Of a stretch of 64,000 nucleotides of DNA, positions 1 to 8,660 are shown piece after piece. Position 1 is the stretch's first letter; every line of letters starts with the position of its first letter. The notes under the pieces were generated by a model that was not told where the DNA came from, did no database searches, and saw only the letters and a list, made by a program, of their open reading frames with translations. The translations under genes and the position numbers were made by a program. This DNA is from Mycolicibacterium flavescens (GTDB lineage: Bacteria > Actinomycetota > Actinomycetes > Mycobacteriales > Mycobacteriaceae), in contig LR134353.1 in the NCBI GenBank assembly GCA_900637135.1, positions 4,836,001-4,900,000 of the forward strand, in the 5' to 3' direction.

Positions 1-2
1 CC

Positions 3-1715
3 ATGTTCAATCACCAGGCAACTCCGGACCGGCCGCTGGGTGTTTCGGTCGGCGCGACCTACCTCGCCGCGACCAGTGACGGACACGCCGCGGTGATCCG
101 GCCTTCCGAGCTCACGCTGCACGGGCAGCGACTCACCGGGTTCGTCGACCGCATCGGCGACCCGGTTCCGCTCATCGCCTCCGACGGCTCCGCCCATCGC
201 CCCGAGCAACTGCTCGCCGAGGCGTTGCGCACGCTCACTCAGTCGGCCGAGGACATCACGGTCGCCGTACCCGCACACTGGCGTCCGTCGGTCGCCGACT
301 CCTTGCGCCACGCCCTGGGCGGCGACGTGCCGGTGGTGTCGGACGCGACCGCCGCTGTGGCCGCGCTGAACGCCGAACCCGGGCTGCCCTCTCGCGGCGT
401 CGTCGTGCTCTGCGACTTCGGGGGCAGCGGCACCAACATCACGCTCGTCAACGCATCCTCGGACCACGCCGTGGTCGGCGAGACCGTCCGGTTCGCCGAT
501 CTTTCCGGCGATCTGGTGGATCAGGCGCTGATGGCACATGTGATGGCTCCGTTGGCTGCTGACACCGACCCGCCCGGAACGGCTGTCGTCGGTTCGCTGG
601 CGCGGCTACGCGACGAGTGCCGCGCCGCCAAGGAGCGGTTGTCGGCCCACACCGCGACGGCCGTCGCCGTCGCTCTGCCCGGACACCACGCGGACGTCAG
701 GGTCACCCGCGCCGAGCTCGAGGGGCTCATTCAGCGGCCGGTCACGGATTTCCTTGCCGCGGTGGATGAAACGCTTGAACGCTACGGGGTTCCGGACGCC
801 GCGGTTTCGGCGGTGGCGACCGTCGGCGGCGGCGCACGCATCCCTCTGCTCACGCAGAAGCTGTCTGAACACCTGCGGGTACCGGTGGTGACCACCGCGC
901 GGCCGCAATTGGCCGCCGCCGTCGGGACCGCTCTGATCGCCCAGCGCCGGCGCGTCGTCGACCCGGAGACCACGCTCGCGCCCGCCGGGATCGATGAAGC
1001 CACCGTCCGGGTCGAGGCCGGACCGTCGTCGGCCACGTTCGGCGCGCTGGCCTGGTCCGAAGACGACCAGCAGGATGCGCCCCTGCCCTTCACCGATTCG
1101 CGCCCCGAACTTCACTTCGAGCATGAGCAGTGGCAGGAGGAGGCGGCGGCACCGCGACGCTCCCCGCTCATCCTGTTCGGCCTCGCGGCGGCCGCCGCGG
1201 TGGTCACGACGGCCCTGTTCGGCTTCACGCAGTTGCGCGGCGACACCGCCACCCCGGTCGAGGCGGCGACCGTCCTCAGTCCCGCGGCCACGCCACCCCC
1301 CACGCCTGCGGCGCCGGCTCCCACTCCAGTACCCCCGGCGCCGCAGGCCCCTCAACTCACCACGGTCGTCGTGCAACCCGCGCAGCGATCGTCCACACCC
1401 CAGCACCGCAGCCCGCGCCCGGCACCGGCCGCGCAGATGGCGCCCGCAGCACCGCCCTGGACACCCACGCCACCGACGAGCGCCCATCCGTCACCGGAAC
1501 CCGAGACCCCACCGTCCAACCCTGAGCCGCCGGCCGACCCTGAGCCGCCGACCGATCCGCAGACCCCTCCCGTGGCCGACCCCCCACCGATCGATCCGGG
1601 ACCCGGCAACGGCACCCCATCTCCCGATGGTGATCCCGTCGACCCGGATTCGAGCGGCGAGCAAACGGGTACCGACACCGTGCCCGACGAGTCCAGCCCG
1701 ACCGACGGTGCGTAG
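3..1715 (+). CDS. Hsp70-like membrane-anchored ATPase with proline-rich tail
   Basis: 570 aa. The N-terminal half resembles the actin/Hsp70 nucleotide-binding fold: an N-terminal phosphate loop (LGVSVGATYLAA), a second phosphate motif near residues 137-150 (LCDFGGSGTNITLV) and an adenosine-type motif VGGGARIPLL near residue 270. There is no Hsp70 substrate-binding domain. A single membrane segment lies near residues 386-410, followed by about 160 residues rich in Pro, Thr and Ala that would face outside the membrane. A 589-aa paralog lies at 39608-41377; its N-terminus aligns with this one, so the ATG two bases into the window is probably the true start. Function is unknown; a sensor or scaffold linked to the envelope is inference. 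Family call is fairly secure, role is not. Confidence 0.8.
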   Translation: MFNHQATPDRPLGVSVGATYLAATSDGHAAVIRPSELTLHGQRLTGFVDRIGDPVPLIASDGSAHRPEQLLAEALRTLTQSAEDITVAVPAHWRPSVADSLRHALGGDVPVVSDATAAVAALNAEPGLPSRGVVVLCDFGGSGTNITLVNASSDHAVVGETVRFADLSGDLVDQALMAHVMAPLAADTDPPGTAVVGSLARLRDECRAAKERLSAHTATAVAVALPGHHADVRVTRAELEGLIQRPVTDFLAAVDETLERYGVPDAAVSAVATVGGGARIPLLTQKLSEHLRVPVVTTARPQLAAAVGTALIAQRRRVVDPETTLAPAGIDEATVRVEAGPSSATFGALAWSEDDQQDAPLPFTDSRPELHFEHEQWQEEAAAPRRSPLILFGLAAAAAVVTTALFGFTQLRGDTATPVEAATVLSPAATPPPTPAAPAPTPVPPAPQAPQLTTVVVQPAQRSSTPQHRSPRPAPAAQMAPAAPPWTPTPPTSAHPSPEPETPPSNPEPPADPEPPTDPQTPPVADPPPIDPGPGNGTPSPDGDPVDPDSSGEQTGTDTVPDESSPTDGA

Positions 1716-1787
1716 TTAGGACAACCTTCGTAGCGGTGTTTCCCTTGGAGATGCAACTATGACTCCCGGGCTTGAGCAGGCCTGAGT

Positions 1788-1833
1788 TAAGTTACCCACC
1801 GGTAACTTACGATAAGTTACCCTTGGGTAACTT
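1788..1833. promoter_or_regulatory. Two tandem palindromes, probable operator of etfD
   Basis: Two near-identical perfect inverted repeats lie in the 136-bp gap before etfD. The first (1788-1809) has arms TAAGTTACC and GGTAACTTA with a 4-bp spacer. The second (1814-1833) has arms AAGTTACCC and GGGTAACTT with a 2-bp spacer. Their centres are 25 bp apart, and the second ends 18 bp before the GTG start, just upstream of a GGGAGG ribosome site (1840-1845). This is the layout of a dimeric TetR- or GntR-type repressor binding over a promoter. The regulator is not identified. Confidence 0.7.
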
Positions 1834-1851
1834 GAGAATGGGAGGCGCGCG

Positions 1852-4800
1852 GTGGATACGCAGATGCTGATCAGGCTCGTCGTCGGGCTAGGGCTGACGG
1901 CCCTTGTTCTGGTCTTTGCCGCCAAACGCGTGCTGTGGCTGACGTCATTGATCCGCTCCGGTGCGCCCACCAGCCCGGAGAACAACCGCAAGGACAACCT
2001 CGGCAAGCGCATCACCACTCAGATCGAAGAGGTCTTCGGGCAAACCCGACTGCTCAAGTGGTCCCTGCCCGGCCTCGCCCACTTCTTCACGATGTGGGGC
2101 TTCTTCATCCTCGCGTCGGTCTACCTCGAGGCCTACGGCCTGCTCTTCGACCACAACTTCCACATCCCGATCATCGGCCGGTGGGACGTTCTGGGCTTCC
2201 TGCAGGACTTCTTCGCCGTCGCGGTGTTGCTCGGCATCATCACGTTCGCGATCATCCGGGTGAGGCAGGAGCCCAAACAGCACGGCCGTGACTCGCGGTT
2301 CTACGGATCGCACACCGGCGGTGCCTGGCTGATCCTGTTCATGATCTTCAACGTCATCTGGACCTACGCGCTGGTGCGCGGCGCCGCGGTCAACACGGAC
2401 GCCCTGCCCTACGGCAACGGCGCGTTCTTCTCCCAGTTCATGGGGTGGCTGATGAGCCCGCTGGGCTACACCGCCAACTCGTGGATCGAGACCATCGCGC
2501 TGTTGGCGCACATCGCGGTGATGCTGGTGTTCCTGCTGATCGTGCTGCACTCGAAGCACCTGCACATCGGGCTGGCGCCGATCAACGTCACATTCAAGCG
2601 GCTGCCCGACGGCCTCGGCCCGCTGCTGCCCGTCGAGTACGAGGGCAAGGAGATCGACTTCGAGGATCCGCCGGAGGACGCGGTGCTGGGCCGCGGCAAG
2701 ATCGAGGACTTCACATGGAAGGCCTACCTCGACATGACCACGTGCACCGAGTGCGGTCGGTGCCAGTCGCAGTGCCCGGCGTGGAACACCGGTAAGCCGC
2801 TGTCGCCCAAGCTCGTGATCATGAACCTGCGCGACCACCTGTTCGCCAAGGCGCCCTACATCCTCGGCGACAAGGAGACGCCGCTGGAGAACACCCCCGA
2901 GGGCGGCCTCGGCGAGGAACTGCGCGGGGAGAAGAAATCCGAGGAACATTCGCACGAGCACGTTCCCGAGTCCGGCTTCGAGCGGATCCTGGGGTCGGGT
3001 CCCGAGCAGGCCACCAGGCCCCTGGTGGGTACCGAGGAACAGGGTGGCGTGATCGACCCCGACGTGCTGTGGTCCTGCACGACCTGCGGCGCCTGCGTCG
3101 AGCAGTGCCCCGTCGACATCGAGCACATCGACCACATCGTCGACATGCGCCGCTACCAGGTGATGATGGAGTCCGAATTCCCGGGCGAGCTCGGCGTGCT
3201 GTTCAAGAACCTCGAGACCAAGGGCAACCCGTGGGGCCAGAACGCCAAGGACCGCACGAACTGGATCGACGAGGTCGACTTCGACGTGCCGGTGTACGGC
3301 AAGGACGTGGAGTCGTTCGACGGCTACGAGTACCTGTTCTGGGTGGGCTGCGCAGGCGCCTACGAGGACCGCGCGAAGAAGACCACCAAGGCCGTTGCCG
3401 AACTGCTGGCCGCCGCCGGCGTGAAGTACCTGGTGCTCGGCGAGGGCGAGACCTGCAACGGCGACTCGGCCCGCCGCTCGGGCAACGAGTTCCTGTTCCA
3501 GCAGCTGGCCGCGCAGAACGTGGAGACGCTCAACGAGCTGTTCGAGGGCGTCGAGCGGGTGGACCGCAAGATCGTCGTCACCTGCCCGCACTGCTTCAAC
3601 ACGCTGGGCCGCGAATATCCGCAGGTCGGCGGCAACTTCACGGTGCTGCACCACACGCAGCTGCTGAACCGGCTGGTGCGCGACAAGAAGCTGATCCCGG
3701 TGACGCCCGCTGATGGCGGAACGGACATCACCTATCACGATCCGTGCTATCTGGGCCGGCACAACAAGGAGTACTCGGCGCCGCGTGAGCTGATCGGGGC
3801 GTCCGGCGCGAAGCTGACCGAAATGCCTCGGCATGCCGACCGTGGCCTGTGCTGCGGCGCCGGCGGCGCGCGGATGTGGATGGAAGAACACATCGGCAAG
3901 CGCGTCAACACCGAGCGCACCGAGGAGGCCATGGACACCGCCTCGACCATTGCGACCGGCTGCCCGTTCTGCCGCGTGATGATCACCGACGGCGTCGACG
4001 AGGTCTCGGCCGCCCGCGAGGTTGAGAAGGCCGAGGTGCTCGACGTGGCCCAGCTGCTGCTGGGTTCGCTGGACAAGAGCACCATCACGCTGCCGGAGAA
4101 GGGCACCGCGGCGAAGGAGGCCGAGGAACGCGCAGCCAGGCTCGCCGCCGAAGCGCCCGTGGAGGAAGCGCCCACCGAGGCGGAGGAAGAGGCGCAGGCC
4201 GAACCGGAGCCCAAGGTCGAGGCCGCCACGGCCACCGAAACCAAACCCGTCAAGGGCCTCGGAATCGCCGGCGGTGCCAAGCGTCCGGGCGCCAAGAAGG
4301 CCGCCGCCCCCGCGGGCGACAAGCCGGCGGCCGACGAAAAGCCCGCTGCCGCAGCGGCACCCGCGAAGGGGCTCGGTATCGCTGCCGGCGCCAAGCGGCC
4401 CGGCGCCAAGAAAGCCGCACCAGCCGCGCAGGCAGCACCCGCGGAGCCGAAAGCCCAGGCCGAATCAACAGCGGAGGCCAAGCCCGAGCCCGAGCCCGAG
4501 GTCAAGGGTCTTGGGATCGCGGCAGGCGCCAAGCGGCCCGGGGCGAAAAAGAAAACCCAGTCCGCGGCCCCCAACGAGGGCGAGGCGACCGTCACCCAAC
4601 CGCCGAACGTCGATCCGGACAAGGCGGAGCCTGGAGCCAAGACCGACACCGCCGACTCGGATCGGGGTCTGGACTGCAAGCCCGAACCTGAGGTCAAGGG
4701 CCTCGGCATCGCCCCGGGCGCACGCAAGCCCGGGGCCAAGAAGTCGGCCGCACCAGCACAGCCACCGGCCGAGCCGAAGCCCGCTGCCGCACAACGGGAG

Positions 4801-4941
4801 CCCAAGGACAGCGCCGATTCCGATGGCGAATCCGGTGCTGTCCCTGAGCCTTCCGGCGGGGACAACGAAGACAAGCCCGAACCACCTCCGGTCAAGGGCC
4901 TCGGTATCGCCAGAGGCGCTCGTCCCCCAGGCAAACGATGA
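1852..4941 (+). CDS. etfD: EtfD-type membrane Fe-S oxidoreductase (Rv0338c family)
   Basis: 1029 aa. The N-terminus has about five membrane helices (residues ~5-25, 60-80, 105-130, 150-175, 215-240), like a nitrate-reductase gamma-type cytochrome b domain. Two 4Fe-4S ferredoxin motifs follow: Cys298-301-304-308 (CTECGRCQSQCP) and Cys409-412-415-419. Then come CCG-type cysteine motifs (CPHCFNT, DPCYLGRHN, LCCGAGGARMW, GCPFCRVM) as in heterodisulfide-reductase-like proteins. In M. tuberculosis the Rv0338c product EtfD is reported to take electrons from EtfBA during fatty-acid beta-oxidation and pass them to the membrane quinone pool. The tail beyond residue ~740 is a long acidic Ala/Pro/Glu/Lys linker with five KGLGIA repeats and makes the protein longer than the roughly 880-aa M. 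tuberculosis form. GTG start is supported by GGGAGG seven bases upstream. aspC follows after 46 bp. Confidence 0.9.
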   Translation: MDTQMLIRLVVGLGLTALVLVFAAKRVLWLTSLIRSGAPTSPENNRKDNLGKRITTQIEEVFGQTRLLKWSLPGLAHFFTMWGFFILASVYLEAYGLLFDHNFHIPIIGRWDVLGFLQDFFAVAVLLGIITFAIIRVRQEPKQHGRDSRFYGSHTGGAWLILFMIFNVIWTYALVRGAAVNTDALPYGNGAFFSQFMGWLMSPLGYTANSWIETIALLAHIAVMLVFLLIVLHSKHLHIGLAPINVTFKRLPDGLGPLLPVEYEGKEIDFEDPPEDAVLGRGKIEDFTWKAYLDMTTCTECGRCQSQCPAWNTGKPLSPKLVIMNLRDHLFAKAPYILGDKETPLENTPEGGLGEELRGEKKSEEHSHEHVPESGFERILGSGPEQATRPLVGTEEQGGVIDPDVLWSCTTCGACVEQCPVDIEHIDHIVDMRRYQVMMESEFPGELGVLFKNLETKGNPWGQNAKDRTNWIDEVDFDVPVYGKDVESFDGYEYLFWVGCAGAYEDRAKKTTKAVAELLAAAGVKYLVLGEGETCNGDSARRSGNEFLFQQLAAQNVETLNELFEGVERVDRKIVVTCPHCFNTLGREYPQVGGNFTVLHHTQLLNRLVRDKKLIPVTPADGGTDITYHDPCYLGRHNKEYSAPRELIGASGAKLTEMPRHADRGLCCGAGGARMWMEEHIGKRVNTERTEEAMDTASTIATGCPFCRVMITDGVDEVSAAREVEKAEVLDVAQLLLGSLDKSTITLPEKGTAAKEAEERAARLAAEAPVEEAPTEAEEEAQAEPEPKVEAATATETKPVKGLGIAGGAKRPGAKKAAAPAGDKPAADEKPAAAAAPAKGLGIAAGAKRPGAKKAAPAAQAAPAEPKAQAESTAEAKPEPEPEVKGLGIAAGAKRPGAKKKTQSAAPNEGEATVTQPPNVDPDKAEPGAKTDTADSDRGLDCKPEPEVKGLGIAPGARKPGAKKSAAPAQPPAEPKPAAAQREPKDSADSDGESGAVPEPSGGDNEDKPEPPPVKGLGIARGARPPGKR
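4249..4938 (+). repeat. Five in-frame KGLGIA repeats in the EtfD tail
   Basis: Coding repeats of about 17 residues with the pattern [VA]KGLGIAxGAxxPGAKK begin at residues 800, 838, 884, 948 and 1014. They are separated by 38-66 residues of acidic Ala/Pro/Glu-rich linker. The last copy ends the protein (PPGKR). Core residues KGLGIA, G, A and PG are invariant while linkers differ, which suggests selection on the repeat and not simple slippage. Confidence 0.85.
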
Positions 4942-4987
4942 GCCGATGACCGGCGATTTTGGTTAATCGCTGGACAAAAGTGAGACC

Positions 4988-6262
4988 ATGAACGACGTGA
5001 CCACCCACCACGTGCCGATCCACGCCGCCGGACACGGACCGCGGCAGCGCACGTTCACGCAGTCGTCGAAGCTGCAGGACGTCCTGTACGAGATCCGCGG
5101 GCCGGTGCACGAGCACGCGTCACGCCTCGAGGCCGAGGGTCATCGCATCCTCAAACTGAACATCGGCAACCCCGCGCCGTTCGGGTTCGAAGCACCGGAC
5201 GTGATCATGCGCGACATCATCTCGGCCCTGCCGTATGCCCAGGGCTACTCCGACTCCAAGGGCATCATGCCCGCGCGGCGTGCGGTGTTCACCCGCTACG
5301 AACTCGTTGACGGGTTCCCGCGATTCGACGTCGACGATGTGTATCTCGGCAACGGCGCGTCCGAGTTGATTCAAATGACGTTGCAGGCGTTGCTCGACAA
5401 CGGAGATCAGGTGCTGATTCCGGCGCCCGACTATCCGCTGTGGACCGCGTGCACCTCACTGGCGGGTGGCACCCCGGTGCACTACCTGTGCGACGAGACA
5501 CAGGGCTGGATGCCCGATATCGCCGACCTGGAATCCAAGATCACTGAGCGCACCAAGGCGATAGTCGTGATCAATCCGAACAACCCGACCGGGGCGGTGT
5601 ATACGCGCGAAATCCTCACCCAGATCGCGGATTTAGCGCGCAAGCACGAGCTGCTGCTGTTGTCCGACGAGATTTACGACAAGATCCTCTACGACAATGC
5701 CGACCACATCGCGACGGCATCGGTGGCACCCGATGTGCTGACCCTGACCTTCAACGGCTTGTCCAAGGCATACCGGGTGGCGGGCTATCGGGCGGGTTGG
5801 CTGGTGATCACCGGACCGAAGGAGAACGCCACCAGCTTCATCGAGGGAATCAGCCTGCTCGCCAACATGCGGCTGTGCCCGAATGTTCCTGCACAGCATG
5901 CGATCCAGGTCGCCCTCGGCGGATATCAAAGCATCGACGACCTCGTCTTACCCGGAGGCCGCCTGCTGGAGCAGCGCGATGTGGCCTGGCAGATGCTCAA
6001 CGAGATCCCCGGGGTGTCCTGCGTGAAACCGCAAGGGGCGTTGTATGCGTTCCCCCGCCTGGACCCCGAGGTCTACGACATCGTCGACGACGAGCAGCTG
6101 GTCCTGGATCTGCTGCTGCAGGAGAAGATCCTGGTCACCCAGGGCACCGGGTTCAATTGGCCGACACCGGATCACCTGCGCATCGTGACGCTGCCGTGGG
6201 CCCGCGAGCTGTCCAATGCCATCGAACGGCTGGGCAACTTCCTGGTCGGCTACCGGCAGTAG
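4988..6262 (+). CDS. aspC: PLP-dependent aspartate/alanine-type aminotransferase
   Basis: 424 aa, class I/II aminotransferase of fold type I, counterpart of M. tuberculosis Rv0337c. Visible signatures: the PLP-binding lysine at residue 260 in FNGLSKAYRVAGYRAGW, NPNNPTGAVY, SDEIYDKI and the C-terminal RIVTLPW substrate arginine. It transfers amino groups between glutamate and an oxo-acid in the cytoplasm; annotations of the family vary between AspC and AlaA/AlaT, so exact substrate is uncertain. It lies 46 bp downstream of etfD on the same strand, the conserved mycobacterial order, and may be co-transcribed. Confidence 0.9.
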   Translation: MNDVTTHHVPIHAAGHGPRQRTFTQSSKLQDVLYEIRGPVHEHASRLEAEGHRILKLNIGNPAPFGFEAPDVIMRDIISALPYAQGYSDSKGIMPARRAVFTRYELVDGFPRFDVDDVYLGNGASELIQMTLQALLDNGDQVLIPAPDYPLWTACTSLAGGTPVHYLCDETQGWMPDIADLESKITERTKAIVVINPNNPTGAVYTREILTQIADLARKHELLLLSDEIYDKILYDNADHIATASVAPDVLTLTFNGLSKAYRVAGYRAGWLVITGPKENATSFIEGISLLANMRLCPNVPAQHAIQVALGGYQSIDDLVLPGGRLLEQRDVAWQMLNEIPGVSCVKPQGALYAFPRLDPEVYDIVDDEQLVLDLLLQEKILVTQGTGFNWPTPDHLRIVTLPWARELSNAIERLGNFLVGYRQ

Positions 6263-6283
6263 CGTCCTTCTAGGCTGTTGTCC

Positions 6284-7519
6284 GTGGCGCACTCACACGG
6301 ACACTCCCACTCCCCTACCGGCCCGGCACCGCTGGGGCCGATCGCCGCGAAGGTAGTCGTCGGTCTGCTGATCGCCATCGGAGTGGCCGTCCTGGCGGGA
6401 ACGGCATGGCTGTGGCCCAGCCAGCAGAAGACCGACATCCCGCTGCCGTTTCAAAACGCCGAGGGCGGCGCCGTCACCACCGAATCTGGGCTGGTCCGCT
6501 CGAGCAGTACCGCGACGTGCGGCAGCCCGTCAGTCGGTCAGGTGCTGACCGCCGATCCAATTCCGGCGACGGGCGGCGGCGCCGAGTGCGTGCGGACGTT
6601 GATCGAGATTCAGTCCGGGCCCAACAAGGGCGCGGCGACCGTGCTCGAATTCAGCGGTGGCCCCGGCCAACCCAATCTCGCGGCCGGCGACGACGTCAGG
6701 ATCACCCGTCAGGTCGATGCGACCGGCACCACCACCTACTCGTTCTACGACTACGAACGGACATGGCCGCTCGTCGCGCTGGCTGTGGCGTTCGCCGTGG
6801 TGGTGGTCGCGGTCGCCCGGTGGCGGGGGTTTCGCGCCCTCATCGGCATCGTGGTCGCGTTCCTCGTGTTGGTGGTGTTCATGCTGCCTGCGCTACGCGA
6901 CGGCGCCGCGGCCGTGCCCGTCGCGCTTGTGGCTTCGGCGCTGATCCTCTACGCCGTCATCTACCTGGCCCACGGCGTGAGCCTGCGGACCAGCGCGGCC
7001 CTGCTCGGAACACTCACGTCGCTGCTGCTCGCCGCGCTCCTCTCCTGGGGCGCAATCGAATTGGCTCACCTCACCGGTCTCTCAGAGGATCGTAACAACG
7101 AGGTCGCCGCCTACCTGGGCAACGTATCGATCACCGGCCTGCTACTGGCCGGGTTCATCATCGGATCGCTCGGCGTGCTCAACGACGTCACGGTCACCCA
7201 GGCCTCGACGGTGTTCGAGCTGGCCGAGCTCGAGGGCAGCTCGCGGCGGACGATCTATTCGGGCGCGATGCGGGTGGGACGTGACCACATCGCGAGCACC
7301 GTCTACACGCTGGTGCTGGCGTATGCGGGCAGCGCATTGCCCCTGCTGCTGTTGTTCAGCGTGGCCAACCGGGCCTTGGGCGACGTGCTCACCAGCGAGA
7401 GTGTGGCCATCGAGATCGCCCGCTCGGCGGTCGGGGGCATCGCGCTGGCGTTGTCGGTGCCGCTTACGACGGGCATCGCCACGGTACTGGCGACGCCCGC
7501 GCGCGCCCGACGCGATTAG
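6284..7519 (+). CDS. YibE/F family multi-pass membrane protein
   Basis: 411 aa from the GTG at 6284 (an in-frame TTG at 6278 is also possible). A His-rich leader (HSHGHSHS) is followed by a membrane helix near residues 20-45, an outer loop with two cysteines, then about seven more helices. The signature segment GSLGVLNDVTVTQASTVFEL, then RVGRDHIASTVYTLVLAYAG, is typical of YibE/YibF-like proteins, whose function is unknown. The gene starts 21 bp after aspC and overlaps the next, convergent gene by 4 bp. Confidence 0.85.
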   Translation: MAHSHGHSHSPTGPAPLGPIAAKVVVGLLIAIGVAVLAGTAWLWPSQQKTDIPLPFQNAEGGAVTTESGLVRSSSTATCGSPSVGQVLTADPIPATGGGAECVRTLIEIQSGPNKGAATVLEFSGGPGQPNLAAGDDVRITRQVDATGTTTYSFYDYERTWPLVALAVAFAVVVVAVARWRGFRALIGIVVAFLVLVVFMLPALRDGAAAVPVALVASALILYAVIYLAHGVSLRTSAALLGTLTSLLLAALLSWGAIELAHLTGLSEDRNNEVAAYLGNVSITGLLLAGFIIGSLGVLNDVTVTQASTVFELAELEGSSRRTIYSGAMRVGRDHIASTVYTLVLAYAGSALPLLLLFSVANRALGDVLTSESVAIEIARSAVGGIALALSVPLTTGIATVLATPARARRD

Positions 7520-8277
7520 AAGCCGGTGCGCTCCAACCACGCGTCCCATACCGCGGCGTCCCCGAATACCTCGATGCCGGCGTCGGCGGCCGCGCGCCGG
7601 CGCGTGATCGCCAGCAGCAGATCGGTGGCGCTGCCGCGCAGCGCGGTGTCGGCCTTGCTGTGATTGTGCGACCACCAGACGCCGTCCTCGTCGTGGACGA
7701 TGGTCCACTCCCCGGTCGGGCCCAGCCCCTCGTCGGTGGCGTGCATGTGGATGCTTCTGCCGTGATCCAGCGCGGGTTGCGCGCCGGCACCAACCATCAG
7801 TTCGACCCATTCGCTGATCGCGTCGGCTGCCAGCTCGGGCGGTGGGTTGTAGGCGGCCCCGATGGCCAGCGCCGCATCCGCGTGGTGCACGGCGACCTCG
7901 TGTAACCGTCGGCGGATCCACCAACCCGCGGGCCGCGGGCCGCGGAAGGTCCAAACCCTGGTCGCCGCCCCCGCGCGCTCGACCGCATCGACCACCAGTT
8001 GCGCGCCCTGGTTGAACCAGTCGATCGCCCCGTCGGTGTCGTCGGGTGGTTTGCCGTCGCGCACCTCGCGCGGATCCAGCGCCGACATCCGGCGTTCGGC
8101 GATGATCTGCGCGGCCCATCGGTTTCCGCGACCGACGTGGCGGAACAGTTGTCTGAGCGTCCAGTCGGGGCAGGTCGGCACCGGTGTCGAGGGGTCTGCA
8201 CTGCGGATCAGTTCCCCGAATTCGCGGGTCTGGTCGAGCAGCGCGGCTCGGAAATCCACGCCCACGAACGTACTCAA
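7516..8277 (-). CDS. Maleylpyruvate isomerase-family mycothiol-dependent enzyme
   Basis: 253 aa, DinB/MDMPI-type four-helix protein. Family marks: CPDWTLRQLFRHVGRGNRW near residue 36, in which the histidine is the first metal ligand, and RRLHEVAVHHADA near residue 123 for the other ligands, plus the C-terminal SCP2-like half with GSATDLLLAI near residue 217. Such proteins in actinobacteria use or are predicted to use mycothiol; substrate unknown. The start is TTG at 8277, overlapping the stop of the upstream VOC gene (8274-8276), which implies translational coupling. The 3' end overlaps the YibE/F gene by 4 bp. Confidence 0.8.
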   Translation of the reverse strand: MSTFVGVDFRAALLDQTREFGELIRSADPSTPVPTCPDWTLRQLFRHVGRGNRWAAQIIAERRMSALDPREVRDGKPPDDTDGAIDWFNQGAQLVVDAVERAGAATRVWTFRGPRPAGWWIRRRLHEVAVHHADAALAIGAAYNPPPELAADAISEWVELMVGAGAQPALDHGRSIHMHATDEGLGPTGEWTIVHDEDGVWWSHNHSKADTALRGSATDLLLAITRRRAAADAGIEVFGDAAVWDAWLERTGF

Positions 8278-8627
8278 TACTCGACGCGGAAACCCCCGAT
8301 AATGCCGATCTCGTTGCCGTCGGGATCCTCGATCTTAGACAACCGCACACCCTTACTGGCCGCGACGATTTCACCGGGATCGAGGCCGCGGTCACGCAGT
8401 CCGGCGAGGTGGCGCTCCAGGTCGTCGACGGCGAAGTTGAGCAGACCACTTCCGGCACGCTGGGGATCGCTGAACACCTGGACCCAGGCGCCGGGGCGCA
8501 CCTGCCACTCGACCAGCGTGGGCATCGGGTTGTTGTCGGCCGGACGGCCGAAGAAATCGGCGTACCACCGGCCGCTGACCTCGACGTCAGTCACGGGGAC
8601 GACCGCCAGCACATGATCAACCGACAT
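8274..8627 (-). CDS. VOC (glyoxalase/bleomycin-resistance) superfamily protein
   Basis: 117 aa with one vicinal-oxygen-chelate repeat pair. It opens with VLAVVPVTDVEVSGRWYADFFGRPAD, contains NFAVDDLERHLAGLRDRG and ends with KIEDPDGNEIGIIGG, the usual order of VOC motifs including the C-terminal Glu ligand. The first ligand position lacks the His of true glyoxalase I, so a binding or dioxygenase-like role cannot be settled. It is the upstream member of a two-gene unit with the mycothiol-dependent enzyme. Confidence 0.8.
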   Translation of the reverse strand: MSVDHVLAVVPVTDVEVSGRWYADFFGRPADNNPMPTLVEWQVRPGAWVQVFSDPQRAGSGLLNFAVDDLERHLAGLRDRGLDPGEIVAASKGVRLSKIEDPDGNEIGIIGGFRVEY

Positions 8628-8660
8628 GAATTCCTCCGTTCTTCGAAGGGGCAGACCCCG

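Noticed and set aside
1945..4934. Long minus-strand open frames opposite etfD
   Set aside because: They mirror the codon pattern of etfD in a high-GC gene; their translations are low-complexity and lack domains, while the plus strand has clear Fe-S motifs.
7142..8458. Minus-strand frame across the YibE/F, mycothiol enzyme and VOC genes
   Set aside because: Composition typical of a shadow frame; the overlapping genes have proper family motifs.
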